Notes: generated by a model from the sequence alone, not told the origin. A DNA stretch of 64,000 nt from Aurantibacter sp034110465 (GCA_034110465.1 JAWUZD010000003.1:248001-312000); one strand, 5' to 3'. Shown: positions 34,108 to 43,477, counted from the first letter of the stretch. Numbers and translations are program-made.

Positions 34108-35217
34108 ATGAAAGCTATCAAATCAACTTTAATACTTTTTCTTTTTACGTTTATTACATCATCTAGCTATGGGCAAGAAAGGAAACATTCTTTACAAGAT
34201 TTTTATAATTATAATCCAACCATAGAACATCAAGTTGATGAGATTTTCAATACGTTAAATGACACCACTCGTGTAGCACAAATGATTGTAACTTCGGCTG
34301 GAGAATTAGGTAAACCGGAAAATGTTGTTTTAAAATTAGCAAAAGAGAATAAAATTGGTGGTGTAGTATTTCTTAAAGGCACCAAAGAAAATCATAAAAA
34401 AATGATTACTAGTTTGAATACCATTAGTGATTCTCTAAATCAAATCCCATTAGTGTTTTCTATAGATGCAGAACCTTCTCTTTTTAACGGAAGACTTCAA
34501 GGCTCCAAACCAATTATGAACACCATAGACATTAAAACTGTTAAGCAATCGGATTCTATTGCTAGACTAATTAACAAGGATTTATTAGATATTGGATTTC
34601 ATCAAAACTTCGCACCAGTTTGCGATGTTAGTAAAGGAAATGAAGCTATTAAAAACAGAAGTTTTGGTCGCAATAAAAAAAATGTAATTAAGCTAAGTAA
34701 TCAATTTATTCAAACCACTCAAGAACAAGGTATTATTGCTACAGCAAAACATTTTCCTGGTCACGGATTAGTAAAAGGAGATACACACAAAAAATCTGTT
34801 TATATTGATGGTAAACTAAAAGAATTAGAAGTATATCCGCCACTTATAAATAGCGGTGTATTATCTATAATGATGGCTCATATCACCATAAAAAACAATC
34901 CAAAATATAATACAAATGGTCTACCTGCAAGTTGCTCTAGAGCTATAGTTACCGATTTATTAAAAAAAGAATTAGGGTTTAAAGGTCTTGTAATTACAGA
35001 TGCATTAAACATTATGAAAGCCGTTACAATAATTGAAGATGCGCCATTATTAGCGTCTAAAGCAGGAAACGATATGCTATTAATGCCAATTGATGAGTTA
35101 GAAACTATTAATTCTATTTTAAACGAAATGGAAAAAGACTCTGAATACAAAGCACAAGTATACCAATCTGTAAAAAAAATAATCCGCTTAAAGTTATTTT
35201 TAGATTTAGTTAAATAA
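34108..35217 (+). CDS. Glycoside hydrolase family 3 N-terminal domain protein, NagZ-like
   Basis: The 369-residue protein has a signal peptide (cleavage near SSSYGQ, residue 23), so it acts in the periplasm or outside. The catalytic TIM barrel shows GVVFLKGT, the NagZ-type motif KHFPGHGLVKGDTHKKS (about 214-230, with the D-T-H loop that provides the His general acid/base) and VITDALNIMKAV (about 295-306, the Asp nucleophile). Beta-N-acetylhexosaminidase activity in peptidoglycan recycling or chitin-type glycans is likely. It has no C-terminal GH3 domain. Confidence 0.85.
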   Translation: MKAIKSTLILFLFTFITSSSYGQERKHSLQDFYNYNPTIEHQVDEIFNTLNDTTRVAQMIVTSAGELGKPENVVLKLAKENKIGGVVFLKGTKENHKKMITSLNTISDSLNQIPLVFSIDAEPSLFNGRLQGSKPIMNTIDIKTVKQSDSIARLINKDLLDIGFHQNFAPVCDVSKGNEAIKNRSFGRNKKNVIKLSNQFIQTTQEQGIIATAKHFPGHGLVKGDTHKKSVYIDGKLKELEVYPPLINSGVLSIMMAHITIKNNPKYNTNGLPASCSRAIVTDLLKKELGFKGLVITDALNIMKAVTIIEDAPLLASKAGNDMLLMPIDELETINSILNEMEKDSEYKAQVYQSVKKIIRLKLFLDLVK

Positions 35218-35283
35218 GCTATTTAGAAGACTACAAACAACCTAATATTACAATAACTTATAATTAATTTAGCTACTTAAAAG

Positions 35284-36723
35284 GTGGAAAACGAAAAACA
35301 AAATTGGAGAATTTGTCAAGAATGCAAGGGTCGAGGCAAAAAGAATATGAAAGTCCACAAAAGAGTTCGTCTAACTTATCTAACTGCATTAGAGGAATTT
35401 AAAAAAACGGACCAAACAGGAATTACTCCAATTAAGCCAATTGGTCATCTTTACGATTGTTTAGAATGTTCTGGCTCTGGATTAATTAGCACGGATAAAC
35501 CCACAGAAATTGATAACAACTATCCGCACATTGCTATTATTGGTGGCGGAATTGGAGGTATTGCATTAGCTGTAGCTTGTTTACATAGAGCTATTCCATT
35601 TACCCTTTTTGAGCGCGATAGTAGTTTTGATTCTAGATCTCAAGGTTACGGACTAACATTACAACAAGCCAGTAAAGCCATTAAAGGTTTAGGTCTTTTT
35701 TCTTTAAAAGAAGGCGTATTTTCAACAAGACATTTAGTACATACCACAGATGGCGAAGTAATTGGTGAATGGGGTTTTAGAAAATGGCGAAATCCAAACG
35801 CACAAGATTCTACAAAAAATACAAACATCCATATAGCACGACAATCCTTACGATTAAACTTTTTAAATCAATTAAATACTGATAACGCCATACAATGGAA
35901 TCATCAATTAGTAGATTTTAAGGAAGATGAAAACAATGGTGTTAATCTTAGTTTTCTAGTTAACGGAAAAACCAAAAACACCAAAGCAGATTTAGTGGTT
36001 GGCGCAGATGGAATTAGGAGCACTTTAAGAAAATTAGTAATTGGCGAAGACATTACTCCTTTGCGCTACTTAGGTTGTATTGTCATTTTAGGGATTTGCC
36101 CTTTAAAAGATATTAAAGGCATTTCCGAATGTGATTTATTAGATTCATCAACCGTTTTTCAAACTGCAAATGGAAAAGAACGCATCTATATGATGCCTTA
36201 TTCTAAAGATACTGTAATGTGGCAATTGAGTTTTTTAATACCAGAAGAAGACGCTAAAACATTGAGCGAAAAAGGATCGAAAGCACTAAAAGAAGAAGCT
36301 TGTAAAAGAACACAATGGCACGATCCAGTTCCGCAAATATTAACAGCAACTTTAGAATCTCACGTTTCTGGTTACCCGGTTTACGATAGGGAAACGCTTA
36401 AACCAGAACAGTTAGAACAAAGTACAAAAACCACGTTAATTGGAGACGCAGCACATCCCATGAGTCCTTTTAAAGGTCAAGGTGCAAATCAAGCTATATT
36501 AGATGCTTTAGCATTAGCAAGAGAAATACATAATGGTTGCAGACCACAATCTAACTGGAGAGAAAAAGGCATTCAAAAAAGTGTTTTAAACAAGTTTGAA
36601 ACCGAAATGCTAATACGAAGCGCTTCTAAAGTAAAAGGTTCTGCCGAAACTGTAGCGCTTTTACATTCTGAACAAATTCTGCAAAAAAGAGACGGACCAA
36701 GAGGTTCTTCTAGTCAGAGATAA
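35284..36723 (+). CDS. FAD-dependent monooxygenase with N-terminal DnaJ-type zinc-finger motifs
   Basis: Residues 1-66 carry two DnaJ-like zinc motifs, CQECKGRG (about 9-16) and CLECSGSG (about 60-67), separated by a basic linker. The FAD Rossmann motif follows (IAIIGGGIGGIALAVACLHR, about 81-100), then LVVGADGIRS and the second FAD motif TLIGDAAHPMSPFKGQGANQ. This is the group A flavoprotein monooxygenase fold, as in UbiH and PHBH. At 479 residues it is longer than usual because of the zinc part. It begins at GTG. Its substrate is unknown. The fusion seems to be an inherited family trait, though I cannot verify that. Confidence 0.88.
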   Translation: MENEKQNWRICQECKGRGKKNMKVHKRVRLTYLTALEEFKKTDQTGITPIKPIGHLYDCLECSGSGLISTDKPTEIDNNYPHIAIIGGGIGGIALAVACLHRAIPFTLFERDSSFDSRSQGYGLTLQQASKAIKGLGLFSLKEGVFSTRHLVHTTDGEVIGEWGFRKWRNPNAQDSTKNTNIHIARQSLRLNFLNQLNTDNAIQWNHQLVDFKEDENNGVNLSFLVNGKTKNTKADLVVGADGIRSTLRKLVIGEDITPLRYLGCIVILGICPLKDIKGISECDLLDSSTVFQTANGKERIYMMPYSKDTVMWQLSFLIPEEDAKTLSEKGSKALKEEACKRTQWHDPVPQILTATLESHVSGYPVYDRETLKPEQLEQSTKTTLIGDAAHPMSPFKGQGANQAILDALALAREIHNGCRPQSNWREKGIQKSVLNKFETEMLIRSASKVKGSAETVALLHSEQILQKRDGPRGSSSQR

Positions 36724-36748
36724 AGATACAATGGCTTAAAAACAAAAA

Positions 36749-36779
36749 TTGACTTTGTCATTTTTTTCAACTAACTTCG
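36749..36779 (+). promoter_or_regulatory. Promoter-like element, site C, with no gene downstream
   Basis: TTGACTTTGTCAT and, 20 bases after TTG, TAACTTCG reproduce the element of sites A and B. No plus-strand gene follows. The next gene, rsmG, is convergent. CGTTTAA (about 36778) and TTAAACG (about 36828) downstream are inverted repeats. Confidence 0.5.
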
Positions 36780-36850
36780 TTTAACTGCTAATATAAAATA
36801 TTATAACGATTTCATATCATCTTAACATTAAACGAACCTCCAAAAAACAA

Positions 36851-37483
36851 CTATTTCACTTTATACTTCATAGGTAAATGCACTACTTTTTTAGTTTCAA
36901 AAAAGTCTTCATCGTAGAATTTAGTAATATCGTAAATGGTTGTGGTTTGGTAATCTTTAAGTTCTTCAGATAAATCGCCACCTTTTAAGTAAAGTATTCC
37001 GTTACGTAAATCGTGCTTATTATCTTTTGTTATTTTGCCTTTTACCCAATGTACAAATGTTGGCATTGCTGCAACTGCACGGCTCAAAATAAAATCGTAA
37101 TGATCCTTAATATCTTCAACTCTAGTGTGCGTTACTTTTACGTTTTGCAAATCGCAGCCAGCAACAACTTCTCTAACTACATTTAGCTTTTTATTAATAC
37201 TATCTACCAAATGAAACTTACATTCGGGAAACAGAATAGCTAAAGGAACTCCAGGAAATCCACCACCAGTACCAACGTCCATTAGATTAGAGCCATCTTT
37301 AAACTGTATTACTTTTGCAATAGCCAAAGAATGTAACACATGACGCAAGTACAATTCATCAATATCTTTTCTAGAAACCACATTAATTTTTAAGTTCCAA
37401 TCTTTATATAAAGCTTCCAATTTTGAGAACTTCTCAATTTGGTCATCGGTTAAATTTGGGAAATATTTTAAAATTAGTTCCAT
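36851..37483 (-). CDS. rsmG: 16S rRNA (guanine(527)-N7)-methyltransferase RsmG
   Basis: RsmG methylates N7 of G527 in 16S rRNA. The 210-residue protein has NVVSRKDIDELYLRHVLHSL (about 35-54), the SAM-binding motif MDVGTGGGFPGVPLAILFP (about 69-87), VDSINKK and the ILSRAVA motif. Length matches the family. A TATTTTTG box on the minus strand (37507-37514) lies 24 bases upstream of its ATG. Confidence 0.96.
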   Translation of the reverse strand: MELILKYFPNLTDDQIEKFSKLEALYKDWNLKINVVSRKDIDELYLRHVLHSLAIAKVIQFKDGSNLMDVGTGGGFPGVPLAILFPECKFHLVDSINKKLNVVREVVAGCDLQNVKVTHTRVEDIKDHYDFILSRAVAAMPTFVHWVKGKITKDNKHDLRNGILYLKGGDLSEELKDYQTTTIYDITKFYDEDFFETKKVVHLPMKYKVK

Positions 37484-37558
37484 AGCAGATATTATGTTAA
37501 TTTCAGCAAAAATATCATTTAAACATCAAATATTACTTTAAAACGGACGTTTATTAAT

Positions 37559-37566
37559 TATCTTTG
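37559..37566 (+). promoter_or_regulatory. Candidate -7 box of the desaturase gene
   Basis: TATCTTTG matches TAnnTTTG. It lies 41 bases upstream of the chosen ATG at 37607 and close to an alternative TTG at 37583. Confidence 0.5.
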
Positions 37567-37606
37567 TATTGTAACAAATGAATTGCAATCATTTATTTAT
37601 TTAATT

Positions 37607-38710
37607 ATGACAAAACAAACACTTACTTTTTCTAGAACAGACTCGGCCAAGTTCTTTAAAACACTTAATAGTAGAGTAAATTCATACTTTAAAGAAAATA
37701 ATATAAAACGAACAGGAGATTGGCGTATTTGGCTAAAAACCATAGTTATGTTTACCGTTTTTGTAGCACCTTATATTTTAATATTAACTTTAGATATTCC
37801 AGTTTGGGCACATTTACTTTTAACGTTGCTTATGGGAATTGCTATGGCAGGAATTGGAATGAATGTCATGCACGATGGAAATCATGGTGCATTTTCTAAT
37901 AAACCTTGGGTTAATCGCTTAATGGGAAGTAGCATTTATATTTTGGCTGGTAATGTTTACAATTGGCAAGTACAACATAACGTATTACACCATACTTACA
38001 CTAATATACATGGACATGACGAAGATTTAGAAGCTGGACGAATCTTGCGTTTCTCTAAACATTCTGAATGGCAAAAACACCATAAGTTCCAACATTATTA
38101 TTCTGTTTTACTATATGGTTTATTAACTATAAACTGGGCAATTACTACAGATTTCCAACAGATGAGTCGTTATATGAAACGAAAATTATCTTACGGAAAA
38201 TTCCCTAATCCAGTAGTTAATTGGAGTAAGTTAGTTATTTCTAAAATATTATATGTTGCTATTTGGATTGTAATTCCTATTGCTTTTACAAGCTTATCTT
38301 GGTGGGCTGTTTTACTAGGTTTCTTTATTATGCATTATGTGGCTGGACTTATTTTGAGTGTTGTTTTTCAATTAGCACATGTTATGGAAGAAGCAGAAAT
38401 GCCTTTACCTGAAGAAGATGGTAAAATGAAAAACACATGGGCAATTCATCAATTAAAAACTACAGTTAATTTTGGAGCAAAAAGTAGAATCATAAACTGG
38501 TATACCGGTGGATTAAATCATCAAGTAGAACATCATATTTTTCCAAATATTAGCCATGTACATTACAATAAAATTGGTGAAATTGTAAAAAGAACTGCAC
38601 AAGAATTCAACTTACCATACAACGAATATAAAACCACACGTAAAGCTATTATTGCTCATTTTAACCATTTAAGGCAAATGGGAATAAACCCTGCTTTACA
38701 ACAAGCTTAA
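37607..38710 (+). CDS. Membrane fatty acid desaturase (acyl-CoA / lipid desaturase)
   Basis: The 367-residue diiron membrane enzyme has the three histidine boxes: HDGNHGAF (about 94-101), HNVLHHTYTN (about 126-135) and NHQVEHHIFPNISH (about 308-321). The HxxHH box beginning with Gln places it with front-end or acyl-CoA desaturases, but there is no cytochrome b5 domain. Four to six hydrophobic helices surround the boxes. I chose the ATG at 37607 (MTKQTLTFSRTDS) over a TTG eight codons earlier. It probably adjusts membrane fluidity. Double-bond position cannot be told. Confidence 0.92.
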   Translation: MTKQTLTFSRTDSAKFFKTLNSRVNSYFKENNIKRTGDWRIWLKTIVMFTVFVAPYILILTLDIPVWAHLLLTLLMGIAMAGIGMNVMHDGNHGAFSNKPWVNRLMGSSIYILAGNVYNWQVQHNVLHHTYTNIHGHDEDLEAGRILRFSKHSEWQKHHKFQHYYSVLLYGLLTINWAITTDFQQMSRYMKRKLSYGKFPNPVVNWSKLVISKILYVAIWIVIPIAFTSLSWWAVLLGFFIMHYVAGLILSVVFQLAHVMEEAEMPLPEEDGKMKNTWAIHQLKTTVNFGAKSRIINWYTGGLNHQVEHHIFPNISHVHYNKIGEIVKRTAQEFNLPYNEYKTTRKAIIAHFNHLRQMGINPALQQA

Positions 38711-38719
38711 TTTACACTT

Positions 38720-39913
38720 ATGAATTCGAATCCGTTATCTGAACGTATTTTAAATATGGCAACTTCTGCCACATTAGCTATGGCTGCAAAAGCTAGAGAA
38801 CTAAGAGAAGAAGGCAAAGATATTATTGGTTTGAGTCTTGGAGAACCAGATTTTAATACACCAGATTTTATTAAAGAAGCTGCAATTAATGCTATTAACG
38901 AAAACTACAACGGATACACTCCTGTAGATGGTTATGTGGATTTAAAAAAAGCTGTAATTACTAAGTTTAAACGCGATAATAATTTAGAATACACCTTACC
39001 TCAAATTGTAGTTTCTACAGGTGCTAAACAATCTTTAGCAAATGTAGCTCTAGTACTTTTAAATGATGGCGATGAAGTTATTCTTCCTTGTCCTTATTGG
39101 GTTAGTTATTCTGATATTGTAAAGTTAGCAGAAGGAATTCCAGTAGAAGTAAAAACCTCTATAGATACTGATTTTAAAATGACTCCTGTACAATTAGAAG
39201 CTGCAATTACACCAAAAACTAAAATGGTTTGGTTTAGTTCGCCTTGTAATCCAAGTGGATCTTCTTATACTAAAGAAGAATTAGAAGCTTTGGCTGTAGT
39301 TCTAAGAAGGCACCCAAATATCTATGTGGTTTCAGACGAAATTTACGAACACATTAATTATACTGGTGTTGCACACGCAAGTATGGCAGGAATAGATGGT
39401 ATGTTCAATAATACTATTACCGTAAATGGTGTTTCTAAAGCATTTGCTATGACTGGTTGGCGAGTTGGTTACATTGGTGCTCCAGACTGGATTTCGCGTG
39501 CTTGTAACAAAATGCAAGGACAAATTACAAGTGGAACAAACTGTATTGCACAACGTGCTGTTATAACCGCTTTAAATGCTTCGCCAAGTAAGGTGAAGTA
39601 TATGATAGATGAATTTAAAATCCGTAGAGATTTAATTTTAAGTCTTCTAAATGAGATTGAAGGATTTAAAACCAATACACCACAAGGTGCATTTTACGTT
39701 TTTCCAGATGTATCGGCTTTCTTTGGAAAAACCTTTAAAGGAACAACAATAAGTAACGCTACAGATTTTTCTATGTTTTTATTAGAAGAAGCTTTAGTTG
39801 CAACAGTATCTGGTGATGCATTTGGTAATCCAGATTGTTTACGAATCTCATACGCTGCTAGTCAAGAGCAAATTACTGAAGCTATTAAAAGAATTAAAAC
39901 GGCTTTAAGTTAG
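38720..39913 (+). CDS. Class I/II PLP aminotransferase, aspartate aminotransferase-like
   Basis: The 397-residue enzyme begins LSERILNMATSATLAMAAKA and carries GLSLGEPDFNTP, SSPCNPSGSSYTKEEL, VVSDEIYEHI and the PLP lysine in NGVSKAFAMTGWRVGYIG. These are features of the I-gamma aspartate/prephenate aminotransferase group, so aspartate-oxaloacetate and possibly prephenate transamination is likely. It follows the desaturase gene by nine bases and may be co-transcribed. A terminator follows. Confidence 0.92.
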   Translation: MNSNPLSERILNMATSATLAMAAKARELREEGKDIIGLSLGEPDFNTPDFIKEAAINAINENYNGYTPVDGYVDLKKAVITKFKRDNNLEYTLPQIVVSTGAKQSLANVALVLLNDGDEVILPCPYWVSYSDIVKLAEGIPVEVKTSIDTDFKMTPVQLEAAITPKTKMVWFSSPCNPSGSSYTKEELEALAVVLRRHPNIYVVSDEIYEHINYTGVAHASMAGIDGMFNNTITVNGVSKAFAMTGWRVGYIGAPDWISRACNKMQGQITSGTNCIAQRAVITALNASPSKVKYMIDEFKIRRDLILSLLNEIEGFKTNTPQGAFYVFPDVSAFFGKTFKGTTISNATDFSMFLLEEALVATVSGDAFGNPDCLRISYAASQEQITEAIKRIKTALS

Positions 39914-39938
39914 TTTTAAGGACACAACTAATTTTATA

Positions 39939-39981
39939 AAACGAGTATACTTATTTAAGTTTTACTCGTTTTTTTTTTATA
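39939..39981 (+). terminator. Terminator after the aminotransferase gene
   Basis: ACGAGTA and TACTCGT are the stem arms, followed by ten T residues. It overlaps the 3' end of the frameshifted minus-strand gene, whose last codons read through it. Confidence 0.75.
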
Positions 39982-40243
39982 AAATATATAGTTACAGAAA
40001 TTAATACCGCCATAATTATAGTAACTAAAACAATCTGTTTTACACATCTTTGAATATGCTCTTTCTGAAGCTTATATCGAAGTTTTTCTATATCGTTTTT
40101 GTTGCCTTAGGAAAATTATAGTCCGTTTTTTGACCGCTTGGATTATGAGCTAATCCAACAAACCCACGTTTCTTTTTACTTAATTGACTTCTGTTTGCTT
40201 TTAACGATTGGTTTGCAGCCATCATAGATCCTTCTCCTCCCAT
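39951..40243 (-). pseudogene. Frameshifted small membrane protein (MGGEGSMM family)
   Basis: An ATG at 40243 opens a 51-residue frame beginning MGGEGSMMAANQSLKANRSQ and stopping at TAG 40090-40088. Restoring one A in the A5 run (40096-40100 on the plus strand as T5) continues the frame. It then reads NDIEKLRYKLQKEH, a transmembrane helix (QIVLVTIIMAVLISVTIYFI) and a KKKR tail ending at 39951. The soluble start plus C-terminal helix is the normal layout of this conserved Bacteroidota small-protein family as I remember it. A one-base deletion, sequencing error or programmed frameshift could explain it. Confidence 0.65.
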
Positions 40244-40418
40244 AATTATAGTGTTTGATTATATAATTATAAGTAGTGAGTTTTATAAAAATGTTACAGG
40301 TTTAGAATGAAGATATTTTTAGTTGACAAAAAAAGAAAGTAATTACAATAAGCGTTTACACTTACCAATGCTTAAGGCATTACAAAAAAAGAGTATTAAA
40401 AACAGTACTTTCAAAATA
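40244..40418. other. Intergenic stretch without a supported gene
   Basis: Between the frameshifted small gene and the palindromic repeat copy 2 I see only A/T-rich DNA. A TTG-initiated frame at 40323-40508 is not convincing, because it runs through the repeat and into the end of trkH. Confidence 0.5.
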
Positions 40419-40445
40419 GATTCTGCGTCGATTCGCAGAATGACA
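40419..40445. repeat. Short palindromic repeat, copy 2
   Basis: GATTCTGCGTCGATTCGCAG followed by AATGACA matches 25686-25713 except in the loop. The arms ATTCTGCG and CGCAGAAT are perfectly complementary here. Confidence 0.65.
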
Positions 40446-40476
40446 AAAATTGATAATACGATTTTAAAGGATTTGT

Positions 40477-41982
40477 TTATCTATTTCTCCAGAAAAAAGG
40501 TGTCATAATTACTAAAACAGTAAACAATTCTAAACGACCAATAAACATTAAGAATGCAGACCACCATTTTCCTATTGGTGGTAATGCTGCGTAGTTATTT
40601 ACCGGGCTAAAATCGCCTAATGCAGGACCAACATTTCCTAGACTTGAAGCAGCAATTCCAATAGCAGATTCAAAATCTAATTGCATCATAGAAAAACCTA
40701 AAGCACCAATAATAAAAGAGATAAAATACAAAACAAAAAAACCAAGTATATTAAAAACAATATCTCCAGAAACCGAGCGCTTATTATAACGCACCGGTAA
40801 AATAGCATTTGGATGTAAGGCTCGTTTAAACTCTAAAAAACCATTTTTTATGGTAATTAAATGTCTTACCACTTTAATTCCTCCAGAGGTACTACCTGCA
40901 GAACCACCAAGAAACATTAACCCAAAAAAGAAAACAACCAAAAAAGGAGTCCACATTGTAAAATCTGCCGTTACAAAACCTGTGGTTGTTATAACTGAAA
41001 TAACCTGAAATAAAGCATGTCTAAAAGCACTTTCAGCTTCACCTAAAACCATTGGATGGTTTATAGAAGATAACGACACATCTGCCCTAAAATAAATTAA
41101 AACTGCTGCAATTAATGTAAACAATACTGTGAATTTAGTGTACAACTTAAATTCATCGTCTTTTATAATCTTAGAGAATTTCCCTTTAAACATATAATAA
41201 CTTAATACAAAGTTAGTACCTGCCAAAAACATAAAAAAGATAATAATATATTGTATTAACGGATTATCATTCCAGAACGCAACACTTGCATTTTTAGTAG
41301 AAAATCCACCAGTAGACAACGTACACATAGCGTGGTTAATAGCGTCAAAAAAGCTCATTCCAGCCAACTTTAACAATAACGTTTCTGCTGCTGTATATCC
41401 AAAATAAATTAACCATAAACGTTTAGCTGTATCCGTAATTCTTGGATGTAATTTATCGGCACTTGGACCTGGCGCCTCTGCCGCAAATAACTGCATTCCT
41501 CCAATTCCTAATAATGGCAAAATAGCTACAGCTAGAACTATAATTCCCATTCCACCAATCCAATGTGTTAAGCTTCTCCAAAACAAAACACCATATGGAA
41601 CCACTTCAATATCATCTAAAATAGATGCTCCAGTTGTAGTATAACCAGACATTGTTTCGAAAAATGCGTTTGTAAAACTTGGAATACTTTCTGTTAACAA
41701 ATAAGGTAATGTTCCAGAAAGTGTCATTGCAATCCATCCAAAGGTTACAACAATATATCCTTCACGTTTATTTAAAACTTTTTGATGATTTCTAGTTAAA
41801 AACATCGCAATTCCTCCAATGGCAATTGAAATTAGTCCAGCTGAACATAATTGCAACGTAACGCCATCAGAATAAATAAAACTTACCAATGCTGACAACA
41901 ACATAAAACCACCATTAAAAAGGAGTAATAATCCTAAAAAATGAAATATAATTTTATAATTAAGTTTTATAGATTTTGGCAT
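40477..41982 (-). CDS. trkH: Trk/Ktr-type potassium uptake channel subunit
   Basis: The 501-residue membrane protein of the TrkH/TrkG/KtrB superfamily has repeated M1-P-M2 units with selectivity-filter segments MSGYTTTGASI, CTLSTGGFSTKN, VITTTGFVTADF and SSLGNVGPALG. It forms the K+ pore and acts with the TrkA protein encoded immediately upstream, four bases away. The length is typical. TrkH and KtrB cannot be separated by eye, but pairing with a two-domain TrkA favours TrkH. Confidence 0.93.
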   Translation of the reverse strand: MPKSIKLNYKIIFHFLGLLLLFNGGFMLLSALVSFIYSDGVTLQLCSAGLISIAIGGIAMFLTRNHQKVLNKREGYIVVTFGWIAMTLSGTLPYLLTESIPSFTNAFFETMSGYTTTGASILDDIEVVPYGVLFWRSLTHWIGGMGIIVLAVAILPLLGIGGMQLFAAEAPGPSADKLHPRITDTAKRLWLIYFGYTAAETLLLKLAGMSFFDAINHAMCTLSTGGFSTKNASVAFWNDNPLIQYIIIFFMFLAGTNFVLSYYMFKGKFSKIIKDDEFKLYTKFTVLFTLIAAVLIYFRADVSLSSINHPMVLGEAESAFRHALFQVISVITTTGFVTADFTMWTPFLVVFFFGLMFLGGSAGSTSGGIKVVRHLITIKNGFLEFKRALHPNAILPVRYNKRSVSGDIVFNILGFFVLYFISFIIGALGFSMMQLDFESAIGIAASSLGNVGPALGDFSPVNNYAALPPIGKWWSAFLMFIGRLELFTVLVIMTPFFWRNR

Positions 41983-41985
41983 AAA

Positions 41986-43335
41986 TTACAGGAATAATTT
42001 TTCAACAGATTTAATAGCTTTTGGTAAACAACAGACCACCATAAAATCGCCTTCTTGTATTTTAAAATCGCCTAAAGCAATATATCCTTTTCCGTTTCTA
42101 ATAACACCACCAATAATTGCTGAACGAGGAAAATCGACATCTTTAATTAGTTTATTACAAACCTTAGATCTTGACTGCACTTTAAACTCTAAAAGCTCTG
42201 CATTCATATTATTCAGCTTAGTCATTGCTACAACTTCACCTTTTCTAATATATCTAAAAATATTATTTGCTGCTAAAAGCTTTTTATTGATTAAAGTGTC
42301 AATTCCTATAGATTGAGACAACTCAAAATAATCCATATTTTCTACTAAAGCAATCGTCTTTTTAACACCTTTAGATTTTGCAACTAAGCAAGACATTATA
42401 TTAGTTTCAGAATTACCAGTAACGGCAATAAACGCATCCATATCGCTTACGTTTTCTTCTTCTAGAAGTTCAACATTTCGTCCGTCTCCATTAATAACTA
42501 AAACTTTATCAAGCTGATCTGCCAAATCGAAAGCCACTTCTTTACTTTTTTCAATAAGTTTCACATTAAAGTTATGATTACTTAAATCTCTAGAAGTTTT
42601 ATATCCAATTTTACTTCCGCCAAGAATCATTACATCTTTAACTGCCTCATTGGTTTTTCCTGTCATTTTACACAGTTCTTCTCCGCCACCTTCACAAGTT
42701 ATAAAAACAACATTGTCGCCATCTCTAAATTCGGTATCGCCACGAGGAATTATAGTGTATTGTGTTCCAAAACGCTGAATTGCAATAGGAACAAAATGAA
42801 ATTCTGAAAATTGTTGTGCTGCGTCTTTAACTGTTTTTCCGACAAAAGAAGCGGTTCTTGACAAACTTAAACTTACCATAGTAAGTGCGCCATCTTCAAA
42901 CTCGTAACTATCTTTAAAAGCAGATTGATTTAATAGCAACTCAATTTCTGAAGCGGCTAAACTTTCAGGAGAAATTAATTCGTCTATCCCAAAACGGGTA
43001 AAACCAACTTCGTCTTTATGTGTAATAAATTCTGTATTTGTAATACGCGCAATCGTTCGTTTAGCACCTAATTGCTTAGCTATAGCACAAACCGTAATAT
43101 TAGTCGTTTCTGATGCTGTAACACCAATAACTAAATCACAATTTTCTACACGTGCATCTTTTAAAATAGCAATAGATGTTGCATCGCCTTTCAAAACTTT
43201 AATATCTAAATGATTGTCTGCATAAGACAAACTTTCTCTATCCGTATCTATTAAGGTAATTTCTTGAGATTCGTAAGATAATAATTTTGCTAAATGAAAA
43301 CCTACTTCACCAGCACCTGCAATTATTATTTTCAT
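41986..43335 (-). CDS. trkA: Trk system potassium transporter peripheral subunit TrkA
   Basis: The 449-residue regulator contains two RCK units, each a Rossmann nucleotide-binding domain (IIIAGAGEVGFHLAKLL at 3-19; VMILGGSKIGYKTSRDLS near 231) followed by a C-terminal TrkA_C domain. It gates the TrkH pore in response to bound NAD(H) or ATP. A TATCTTTG box on the minus strand (43362-43369) precedes it by 26 bases, and it forms an operon with trkH. Confidence 0.95.
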   Translation of the reverse strand: MKIIIAGAGEVGFHLAKLLSYESQEITLIDTDRESLSYADNHLDIKVLKGDATSIAILKDARVENCDLVIGVTASETTNITVCAIAKQLGAKRTIARITNTEFITHKDEVGFTRFGIDELISPESLAASEIELLLNQSAFKDSYEFEDGALTMVSLSLSRTASFVGKTVKDAAQQFSEFHFVPIAIQRFGTQYTIIPRGDTEFRDGDNVVFITCEGGGEELCKMTGKTNEAVKDVMILGGSKIGYKTSRDLSNHNFNVKLIEKSKEVAFDLADQLDKVLVINGDGRNVELLEEENVSDMDAFIAVTGNSETNIMSCLVAKSKGVKKTIALVENMDYFELSQSIGIDTLINKKLLAANNIFRYIRKGEVVAMTKLNNMNAELLEFKVQSRSKVCNKLIKDVDFPRSAIIGGVIRNGKGYIALGDFKIQEGDFMVVCCLPKAIKSVEKLFL

Positions 43336-43469
43336 AGTATATATAACTAAAAGTAAGAGCGCAAAGATACGACTTTTTTTATGCTTTAATAGCTCTAAAA
43401 AACCATTTAAAGAGAATTACGTATCTTATAATAATCCATAAATGAGACCACTAATTATTAAAAAACCAT

Positions 43470-43477
43470 TAATTTTG
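43470..43477 (+). promoter_or_regulatory. Candidate -7 box of ubiE
   Basis: TAATTTTG matches TAnnTTTG and lies inside the longer ATG-initiated frame, 12 bases before the TTG at 43490. This supports the later start. Confidence 0.5.

Noticed and set aside
36724..36850. Intrinsic terminator between the monooxygenase gene and rsmG
   Set aside because: Only a distant inverted repeat (CGTTTAA/TTAAACG) with a large loop and no T-run is present.
40323..40508. TTG-initiated 61-codon frame beginning MTKKESNYNKRL
   Set aside because: It runs through the palindromic repeat at 40419 and overlaps the 3' end of trkH, has no promoter-like box and shows random composition after the repeat.
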